Made by a program: the position numbers and the translations under genes. DNA of 64,000 bases from Euryodendron excelsum (taxonomy: Eukaryota > Streptophyta > Magnoliopsida > Ericales > Pentaphylacaceae), in contig CM065378.1 of NCBI GenBank assembly GCA_033060915.1, positions 947,001-1,011,000 on the forward strand, read 5' to 3'. The notes beneath the pieces were generated by a model. It did no database searches, was not told the DNA's origin, and was given only the letters and a program-made list of their open reading frames with translations. Positions 1 to 11,500 of the stretch are shown here, in pieces. Numbering within the stretch: position 1 is the stretch's first letter; the number at the start of each line of letters is the position of its first letter.

Positions 1-44
1 CTTCCTGTGGGTGAAGCACTTGATAGCATAATCAAACAAGGCTA

Positions 45-2469
45 ATGACAGCTGATGAAGCGGGCAATAGCTCCGTGTGGAGTAGAGAGCAGGACAAAGC
101 ATTTGAGAATGCCCTGGCAACTTATCCTGAGCATTCTTTAGATCTGTGGGAGAAGATTGCTGCAGATATACCTGGGAAATCCTTAGAAGAGATTAAACAT
201 CATTATGAACTCTTAGTTGATGACATTGAGCGGATCGAGTCTGGCTGTGTGCCTCTGCCTTGCTATAATTCCTCTTCAGACGGTTCTACGAGCCATGCTG
301 CAGATGAAGGAACTGGAAAAAAGGGTGGTCATTTTGGAAATGGTAACAGTGATTCGAATCACGGAGGTAAGGCTTCAAGATCAGATCAGGAGCGCCGGAA
401 AGGAATTGCTTGGACAGAAGATGAACACAGGTGAATTTATAATTGCAGTTTATGATTATAGGTTTCATCTGCAAAAAAGAAATGATATCATTGCAGTTCA
501 GTGATTAGTGAGGTTATTCTTCAACATAGGAATGATATAACATGCTTTTAAGTTAGTTTTATATACCTACCTCGATTATTGTCATAAAAACTGTTGTAGA
601 ATAACGGGTTCATACCTGTGTCGGTGCGCGCGCCTGCTTCTGTATGTGAGTGATTAGTGGCTCTATATATGTGTGCGTGAGTATAGTAGTGTCTTTAGTG
701 ATTATTTTTTCTTAATTTGTATCAAAACTCAAACCTTGTTTGCATACTGTACCTCTACATATTGTTGCTGCTATAATGTTTCTGCCAAACCATTAGCATG
801 GTCTGACAAGTAGGGAATCATCATACATCCTAGAGATTACAATATAATCTGAATCAACTTGAATTAGTTGGAATAATGTAGATAAGATATATATTACTGT
901 GTGAGAAACCGCCTAGAATCTTGTTTCTCGTGCCTTTTTTTGCCCCCATTTGTGTCTGAAAATTAAATTTTTTTCTGTTATGTGGTTTTCAGTTCTTAGT
1001 CTATTTCAGGTGGTACTTATTTTTTCAAGTTATTTCTAGAGTGGATTAATTCAAATCCACAAAATACCTAAAATATGTAATTTTGCATTGTCTCCGCCGT
1101 GTCGTGTCCTATATTTTTTGAAAATTGCTATGTCGGCGTGTCTGCGTCCGTGTTGCGTGTCCGTGTCTATGCTTTTTAGGGTACGGTTAAAAATGGGTAG
1201 CAAGGTCCACAAAAGGTTGGGAAGGAGTGGTTGGTCCACTTTTGGAGTAGGATGCTATCACTTGGAACTGCTAATTGCAATGGAATTTCCAGGTCCTCAA
1301 ACTCCCAAGGAAGCTTAGGTCTGTCCTACTGCTAATTTCATCAGAATTTCCAGGTCCTCAAAGGCTCAAATCCTCAAGAAAGCTAAGGTCTATCCTTTGG
1401 AATCTGCGTCCTACTTGCCTTTACCTACAATAGGTTAGTTTTGAGTTCAGAGAAAAATTGAAATAGCAAGGAGAATTTGTTTATCCTTTAGGATATGTTC
1501 TTGGTGGAGTTCTGCTATTTGTGGATGGACTTGAAAGTTTCAATCTTTGAAATCAGGTCAACTTCACTAACTTGCAAATGCACATGATATGTGGAAGTTC
1601 ACATCCAAAGCTTGAAGTATATATATATATATATATGTTTTGGCTTGATCCTATGAGCATTAGGAAGAAAACTCCTGATCTGCCGCATTTCTTTTCCTTC
1701 TTTTTTTTTTCCCTGGTTTCCTTTTCCCTTTCTGGAAACCTGATTTCTTGTCTTAAACAAAAGAAGTATAGGTGGGACCAAATTTTGAACTTCATTACCA
1801 TAAATTTACCAAATGACATTGAAAAAATGACAAAAAAGTATGTTAGCATTGAAAGGATGCTTTTGTAAAAGATCTTTAGGTTCTGAATATAAGGCCTGCC
1901 TTCGGTGAAAAAAAGTGTGTCAAAAATAAAACCTAAATCATTTGGGGATTTGAGATGGTTTGGCTGTTAAGGAATCGGTGTGGGTGATTCAGTAGTGCGA
2001 TAGCTGTGCTGTGGTGGAAGCTCCTGGACAATTTGGAGCAGTTTGTGGTGTTGATGCCCTTATGGAAGAAAGAAATGAAAAAAAACAACTAAATAATCCC
2101 TCAAAAATAGTCACAATCTTAGGACCCAATCCCCCTAAGAGAAAAGAGAAGTGAAAGGGTAGAGAATACCAATTGAACAACTTAATAGGAAAGCAAATTG
2201 AAAATATTTTTGATCAACAATCTCAAACCTACTTTCAGTAAAAATTTCGAAGTTCCATACTTGATCAAATAATTAAATCAAGAACCCGTGCCAAAAAAAA
2301 TCTCTATTCAACTATTTAAGCAACCAATGACCAAAGACAAACATTCCTCTAACATTTGAAAGCACCAATTGAGCAATATGATCCCTCTCTACAGAGAGAG
2401 CGTTATTGAGGAAGAGCAGCACTTGAGAGAGAGAGAGAGAGAGAGGTATTGTCTCCTATGAACCAATTT

Positions 2470-2505
<36 letters not shown>

Positions 2506-5500
2506 CTGCAAAATATTGAATATATTTAATGAACCTGAAGGGCTTAATTACATGGAGGTTTAGTGGTTAGGTGGTGGAGGTCTCAGATAGTTCCAGATTT
2601 TTGTGGTCATTCAGGGGTTAAGAGATGGATGTGGGTGGACTAATGGTGGCAAAGGTTGGCTTCAGCTTTAGTTGTTTGTGGATAGTGCAATGATGTTGAG
2701 GTGCTGTGTGGTGGTATTTCTGATGCTTTGGTGGTTTTGTAGTGTTGGTATGAGACGAAAAGAGTGATGCTTGTGACTTATAAGCATGAAATTATCCATT
2801 GGTAAGATTGTAGTTTGATATTTTTTGTTAATGGCATCAAACAAAATTAGGATCTCAGTTGAGGGTGTAGTTAGTTGACTTCTTTAAATCAAGTAGGTTA
2901 AGCGAAAACTGGACATACCTTAGGGGTGTCCTTGTAATTTAAGGAATTTATTGTTTTAATTTGTTTTCTTCCTAAAAGTATGCTACACAATTAGATCAAT
3001 TGTACTTAACCCATTGTGTGTTGGTAAGTATTTACATAAGGGTCGGCAATGGGCCAGGTCAAGCCGAAAATTTTGAGTCCTGGCTTGGGCCTGATGGGCT
3101 CTGATTGGTCAAGGAGCCGGGCCAACTCCTTAGCAATTCTGAAGCTCAAGCTTGTCCACGAGCACAGAACAGCCTTCCGGGCTTCAGCACCTGTAAAACC
3201 ATTATCTGGACTTTCGAGCATTTTGATAGATATTATACTTCTGTTTATATTCCAATCACTGTCTATATAAAGGGCAGTCAATGACATATGCCTATATGTT
3301 GAATTGATGAACATAAGTCAAAAGTTAAATTTTCCTTCATAATTTTGAATTTAAAAAAAAAATCACTATATAAAAATGTTACATTTTTTTTTTGTCTTTG
3401 CTGTTGATGTTGAAAACCCTTTAGGTTGAGGATTCAGTCCTCTTTGTGCCATTCCTCTAAAATCATGTTTTTCTACAAATGTGAATGGCCCTGATCTACC
3501 TGTATAATCATTTATTTCTTTATTGGCACAACAAGAAGTTTACCGCAAGAGCTACATTCTGCTTTTATTTCTATGAAACCATCTTGCATTTGAACTTGTG
3601 TTCTCTCAAAATAATTCCATTTTGATTGGGTTTGGGATTGGGAGAACCTATGGATTCAATTCCTAATTCTAGCAATTCATCTTCCTCATCAATGGTTAGT
3701 GGCAAGTAATAGGTCTACGTGCCATATTATTATTTATAGTTACATAATTAAAGAACTACACAAATAAATTTCTTTTAATTAAAGAAGAAAATGTATAAAC
3801 AATGAAAGTAATTAAACTAATTAATAGCAATTGAATTTGAGGAAAAATATATATGGAGAACTCAATTGGAAGATATTACTTGAAATTTGGAAATGGAGAA
3901 CTCAATTGGAGTCTTGGAGTCCCCGAGATGATGAGTTGGAGAGCTTGAAATTTTGCTTCTTTACCGCATCATGTTTTCATGTAGCCACCAAAATTATGAA
4001 ATAAATTTGTCAGATTGTCAGATAGCCACGAAGATTATGATTTATGAAATCAATGTAAGAAAAAGAATAAAAAGAGGTTGTAACAATTGATAGTGGAAAT
4101 TGAGATTTGAGAGAATAGAAATGAGTAGAGAGCTTGTTAGTTTTTTGTCAATAGAAAATGATGGATTGAACTGCCCAGCAAACAAATCGCCTTGCTGGCA
4201 CCCTGCAAATCACCTTCTTGCTGGTGCCCAACTAGTATAGTACAGAAGGGAAGCCGGCTTCAACTTCTAACAATTGATAGTGGAAATAGAGAGGAGAGAA
4301 TAGAGTTATTTTGAGGGTTAGGGAGCAAGTTTGTCAGTTTTTTGTGAAGGGAAATGGTGGATTTGGATACCTATTTATAGTTTTTTTGATGAATGGTATT
4401 CTTATAATTAATTTGAAATCCTAAAGACATAATTGTCATTTGTTGAAATAAATGGCAATACAACTGTGATTTTGGCCGGCCAAATATTGTGAGACAATTC
4501 ACAATGGTATCGTAGGAGTGGCCCGCGCTGTCTGTGCCAGTCACATAGGGCTATCAAGCCAGCCCGCTGGCCACCCCTAGCACTTATGTACGGGCCGGTC
4601 TTTGGGCTGCCCATGGGCCATAATATTCAACTCAGGCCCGACCCATATAACCAGGCCCGGCCCATATTTGGGCCCTAGTGAGGCCAAAGACCTATGGGCT
4701 GAGGGCTTAATGGTCAGATTTACTTCCTCAACTAGTTTTATTTGTAACATATAAAAGTCTCAGTTAACTCTTGAAAGAGTGATTTGGTTAACATATAGGT
4801 CAAAGATTGAAACTCCTAAATTTTAAATTATAACATTTGTGGTGATGGCTGAACCCTGCCACATGCAAGTGTAATACTGGAAATAATAAAAAATCGTGCT
4901 CTTCATGTGCAATATTTACCCTGGACAACCATTTAAATTACATTCTCATGCGTGCATTAGTGTGTATGTGCATGGAGGTTCGGATAACATGAATTGTATA
5001 CAAGTCTTCTTTAATTTGAGAGGGTGGAAAGAAAAGAAAGGGTTAATAGGTTTGGAAGCGCTTTACTTAATGTTGGTAGATGTACAGGGAGAGAAATAGA
5101 GATTTGGGTGGTAAAAAAGAGAGAGAAACAGAGAAAGTGGTGTGCCCATCCAAAAGGAGGGATAAAGAGGAGTACTTGAGTTCCATGCAAGAACTTTTTT
5201 GAAAAATGGAAAAAAATGAGACAAAACAAAAAGGTGATCAAATAGGTATCAATGTGGCAACCCCTGGTTATATAAAGTAGATCTAGTTAACTATGAATGA
5301 AGCAAGCCCATAACAGCTAGTTCAGCATCTATTTTAGGCTTAAAAACTAACCTACATGTTAGCATGTGGAGATATAAATGTCTGCCTGCATCTATATTAT
5401 ATGTATATAATGCTGAAGGTGAGATTTATCCCGAGAAAGACATGGGTAGGAGAAGGTATGGCTTTGCTGAAAACCTGAGAAACACGGACATGGGGATGGA

Positions 5501-8500
5501 TACGGACACGGGACACGCAATCTTCAAAAAGTGAGAATACGGACGCAGGGAGAATACGGCAAAAAAATATATTTTTATACATTTTTATGTGTAATTTATA
5601 TGAATGTAACATCCACAAGTCATCAAAAAGTGTCCTAAATGTGTCCAATATGTCTTAGATACGTCTAGTACATGTCCTAGATGTGTCTAATACGCGTCCC
5701 TGTGTGTCGCTAGAGTGTCCTAGACTTGTCCATTAAAAAAAAAAAAAATTCAGGTGGCGTGTCTGACACATATACTGGTGTGTTCGAGAAGTATGTGTGT
5801 CCGATATGTGTCGGACACGGATACGGCACCCTAAACGAAGTGTCGGTGCTTCCTAGTGGAAAACTTATATTGTTATTGGTTTTCCTTATTAGTAGCTCCT
5901 TTTCTCATCTGCCTCTGACAATTATGACTGGCAAGGTGATGGAGGATGACTTTTATTAGTAGAACTTCCAATCAGAACTGTTGGATCTCTCAGGGGTTTT
6001 GATGTGATATATTAAATCAACCTCCGAACAAAGATACCAAGGGAACGCTGGGTTAAGGCTGCATAGAATATCATGAAAGCAAGGGTTCACTGAACGTGTG
6101 CTTGGGTTGTGGATTTCAAAAGTTAAATAGAATGAAGTCATGCGTTAGTCCCCAAGGCACATCCAAAGTGGCCTATGAGTAGAACTTCTTCCTTAAAATT
6201 CAAATTATCAGTGTTTATATTTAGGGGAAAAGTACCATTATCAGATTGGGGTTGCAGTTGCAAAGGATGGGAGGAAGGCAAGCAAGAATGTTGGTTGAGG
6301 GCCTTGAGGCTATAAGACAGGAGATGGGTTAGTTTTGATTTAAGTGAGGATATGGCTTTCCATATTGCAGATAGGGGAAGTAGGTTAATATAGCACACTT
6401 TTAGATGGGAATAAGGCCTGAGTTGAGTTCAACTGTTTCTAGTGGTGTTGAAATCAATGCAATTTATTGTAAAGAGGCATCTAAGCTACCTGTACTCAAG
6501 TGAGAACTTTCACTAGAATGTGCGAGACAGCTTTGGTTCAGCTATCACTGAAGGTGCCTTGGTGTTAGCTTTGATTTAACTATGGATATGGCTTTCCTTA
6601 TTGCAGATAGGAGAAGAAGGTTAATATACCTACTCTTAAGTAGTTGGGATTAAGGGTTGAGTAGAGTTCTGTCGTTGCTAGTTGTATGGAAATCAATGCA
6701 ATTTATTGCATTGTTGGCATTGGGCTTGGTATTTTATATGAAAAAGAATGAGAAGTTGTTTTAGGGTCTTAATAACAAGATATTCTTATTGAAAATCTGA
6801 GTAGAAGCTATAGATCAGGCTGTCCTGAAAAAAATTATAAAAAGTGTGAGTCAGGCTTGAGAATAAATTCGCCCACACTGTACCCTTTTTCCAGCATCTC
6901 AAAAAATAAATCTACTTTGGTCTGTGTAAATTTACATGTTCGTGTATGGTGATGCACCTCCATGTGCACAGGAATGTATGGATGTGCATCACATGTACAT
7001 TAGGCCACTTGATGCATGTGAAAACACGGTCTTTGTGTTGGCAATCTAGGAGAGTATACTGTATCTGGGGTGCTGGACCCGAAAATGTTGCCCATAATAA
7101 ATTTGTAGTATTTGATGCTACAACCAGTGAAATGGAAATAAACTTTTTTGCGACATTGCTGGGCTGCTGTGCTGCATTGCAAAAGACTTTTGGCTGAAAG
7201 TGGCGAAAGAATTAGTAAGACAGGCATTTCATTTTGTTGGTAGTGCTATTTATATGTTGCTAGTTGCTCTTATGCCAAGGCTATAACTTAATTGCATGGG
7301 ATTAAGTTGAATCATCTGATTTCACTGCTCCTTCTAACTTCTGCTTTGGATGTTGCTGCTGCTTCATGTGTTAGGATTATTTTACAAACATGTATATTTG
7401 ATTTTGGTCATTAAAGGGCTTCACTCCACTGTTTAATACCATCACATGTGCTAAATGTGATTTAAGCTTCCATTAAGTAATTCTCAGTGTAGCAGCCAAA
7501 GTTGAACTAAAATATATAATTAACTCTTGAACATTCGTAATTGACACTTCTTTTATTGCAGTTTATTGCATTGAATAAACTCTCCTGGAGTGTTTTTGGT
7601 AGGGATCTTCATATATGCTACATATTAATTAGAAATGAAATATTTGTTGAATGGGACACAAAGGTGTGTGCCATCTCTCTCTGTCTCTTTGAATTGAAAA
7701 TTAAGTTGTCTTCACAGAGGAAGAGCTTGCTGGGCAGTCAAGAGTGAAATGCGGATTGCAAGCATGTTGCTTTGAGTGAAGGGAACCATTCAAGGAACAA
7801 AATTTTCACTGTTTCCATTGAAATGGCCAAAAGATTTTTTTTTTCAAAGAGACCAAAACGAAACACTAGTGGAATAACAAAACACACTGGAACATAGAAA
7901 AATGCACCACAACACAACGCTAGATACCAAAATAATAAGTTGTATCAATATGAATTAAAAACTTTTTATAAATGTTGTACAATTTATATTGAGAAAAATA
8001 CAAGAGATTGAAGTTTATTATATTAATATTTGTTACATCTGAAATGTTTGCGAAACATTTCGAAACATTTCCGTTACCACAACACAACCGAAACGACCTA
8101 CCAAAACAAAATTTTGATCCTTGGAACCATCGTTTGCCTTGTTAGCCTTAATGCCAGACAAATAGTGGTCATTGTTCAAATCCTTCCTGAAACAATAAAG
8201 TCTACTGTGTTGCTTTAGAGAAGAGTTGAATCATAGGTGGTTTCTATTTGGTATCAACATAGACATTTAGAATTTAATCGACACTGCCAGTGGTGAAAAT
8301 GATGGCAAAGAAATCAGCTTCACTGTGAAAACAAATGGGCAGAAAACGTGGGATTCAGCAATCAAAACTAGTCATGGGAATTGTCCATGCAAGAATATGT
8401 AGGAATACATAGATGGTTGGGATATGAAGCATCAACAAACCCTTGTGGCAGCTGTGTCTTGATCTCTGGTTGAGTTCAGAGAAGAAAATAGTGTTTTAGG

Positions 8501-11500
8501 GCTAGCTGTTAATATTTCGATTCGAAGAAGTTCAAACAGAAAGAACATTCCTGATTGTTGTCTACTTCCTATCCACTGGTCCTTGAAGCCATCGCTCTTC
8601 TGCTAAGTAAAAAGCCTTGTGGCTGAGCCACAAACTTTTCATCACTTTCCTAGACCTTTCACACGCATTTGCACCTGAACATTACAGGGTTTTAAGTGAT
8701 AGTATAAAGTGGTGGTGATTCTAGAGCAAGGCATTACATAATTCATGGTACAGATTATTATTATTATTTTTTTTACGAGTGCAGTACTATAAAAAGCACC
8801 AAACCAGTGATGCGTCATGTGTACACTAGATGTATACAAGAAGTATGCTATCGAACATTCACAAAAGAAAGATCTCCAACAAAATCAACAAAAGTGAAAG
8901 ACGATTCACAAAAATTTCCTTCTAGCCAAAAATTGAAACACTGTGAAAAGCCTAATTTAATTCTATTAATGTACAAGTTTTCGCCTCTTCAAACGTGTGC
9001 CAGTCGGGTTCCCTCCAAAGCCACCACATCAAGCATAATTGTGCTACGTTCCAGGCTTTCCTAATTCTCTTCACTCTGCAAACCCCTGGCCAACTGTCAA
9101 GAAGATGTGTCCGAGTCTGGCATAACCTAGTATACACCAAAAATAGAAATATATGAACTCCCCAACTTTCTAGCCACCTTGCATTTCATTAACTGATTAT
9201 TCACTGACTTCTCTTTTCTGCACATGTAACACCAATTGGGAAGTATCTTACCTCTCTTCCCTAAATTATCCGTAGTGAGAATAGCATCTAGCGCTGCTAT
9301 CCAGACAAAGAAAGACACCTTCGTGGGGAACTTAGTGTCCTATGTACTTCTCCAAGGACACGTGCCTCTACCTCCACCACACCTTGAAGTATGAAACAGA
9401 AGTATTTAACTAATAACTCTCCCTCATTATCTATCCATACCACCCTATCCTCCATTTCCCAATCTTGAACTGCCTGAATAAAAAGAGGCTCCCATATCAC
9501 CGTTGATTCTTGGAACTCATGTTGTCTGGCACCCAAGCATTCCTGTCCACAACTATATTAAACAGATCCGGAAAAGCCACTGATAGAGGGATGTCTATGC
9601 ACCAGACATCATGCTAGAATCTAACTCCTGTACCATCATCAATGACAAATCTTTTATGAGGGAAGAAATTAGGCCAACTTTCTGATCCCTTCTCATAGTA
9701 CTGATCCATATTGCCCTCTGAATTCCTTCAATATAGATGTCCTGCCTCCAATCCATACTTACAATAAATCACTCTGTGCCACAAGCTCCCATCCTCCAAA
9801 GCATATCTCTAAAGCCATTTGCTCGGAAAGGCCTGATTGGCAGCTCGAAATAACAAATCTCTAAGCCTGCTTGTGCAAAAGGCTTACGCATCCTATCCCA
9901 CTCCCCCAAATGGAACTTGAATTCATCACGCATACCTCCCCACAAAAAGTTCCTCTGAAGTTTGTCACATCTCTTCGCCACCAATGTTGGAATCATGAAC
10001 AGGAACATAAAATAGGTAGGCAAAATTGATAAAGTGCTCTTGATAAGGTAAGCTTGCATCCCTTTGATAGGCACTGCCTCTTCCATATAACCAATCTTTT
10101 TTCCATCCTTGCAACGATATTGTCCCAAATAGAGGTGGCTTTGAAAGAAAACCCCAAGGGTAGACCCAAATTACGCCAACGTCTTCTAATCCCTCTTCAT
10201 AGTACTAATTCATGTGAATGTATCGTTAGCAAACAAAAAGTGGGAAATCATCTCCGTGTAACCTCCCCTTCTCCCAAAGCCTATCCTCTCCATTATGCAT
10301 AACAAGAACTCCCAATTCGCATTATCATAGGCATTTTCTATATCCACCATGCAAATCTCACCTGAATCTCTAATGTGAATTGTAGAATCTACTACTTCAT
10401 TGGCAATGAGGATCGCATCAAGAATTTCCTTGCCACCCACAAAAGCATTTCATGAATCTGAGGCTACCATATTCACCACCTTTTTTAATCTACTCGCCAA
10501 GACTTCAGCCGCCAAAAATTTAAAGATACAACCCACAAGACTAGTAGGCATGAAATTTTTTAGCTCCTGTGCCTTTATGGTACAGATTCATATGGTTGGT
10601 TTAAAAATCTTCTGGAAGGATGTAGATTCTCATAAACTAAATTGGAAGAATTTTTTTTTGATAAGCAAAATAAGAATTTATACCAAAAAATGAAAAATAG
10701 ACAATGGGGCTCAAGGAACAACCCCAATAGGGGAACAAAGCCATGCCCATAGAGGCAGCAGTATAGCACACACACCTAGAAGGCAGCACCAAGCCTACTA
10801 TTCAAGGACAACCATGCCCAAGCTATCCTCTCATACCTAGAGAGACTTGGTAAGCACGTTTTTTTATTTCCTCAAACATGAGTTTTTCCTCGATATGCTA
10901 GGCAAATTACTTGCATTTTCTCTATCTGCGTTGAGATTTTTTATTTTTTTCGCCAATTTCGTCTTGTTTTCATTCCAAGATGACTCCTCCCTCAAATTAG
11001 AAGAAGTTTCATAAGATGGAATAGACTTCGCCTCATCCACATTTGTCATGGATGGACAAGAAGCACTATTTATATCACAAAAGCAAGAATGCTGGATATG
11101 TTTGAGGAGAATTTCATAAGAAGCTTAGACTTTTGACACAAATCCAATCATAAGTTTGCCTGCTTGTTTGTTGAGTAAGCGTGTCAAGGTACAAAGGATT
11201 TCCAACACAACTAGCAACAAAACTCGAACCTTCATCAATACACATTTCTAAAGGTACATTATAGAAATCAATCCAAATTAAAGCAATCCTCGGACACTCC
11301 TCGACATGTGCTAGACACGTCTAAATATGTCCTATTGTTTTTTAATTTTTCTAGAACTGGACATGTTTTAGATACTTTGGAGACAAACATAGCCATCACT
11401 TCGACACAAATCAAACACAATGCATGTAAAAGAAATAATTTGGGATCCAATAGCTAAAATGAAATGTGGATTTATACCTATTTAATTGTTATGTTTTAAA

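Noticed and set aside
3650..3708. A short coding gene starting MDSIPNSSN
   Set aside because: Only 19 codons; at best a transposase remnant.
9297..9536. A separate host gene on the minus strand within the MYB intron
   Set aside because: It joins, with frameshifts, the region before the zinc-binding tail of the LINE remnant.
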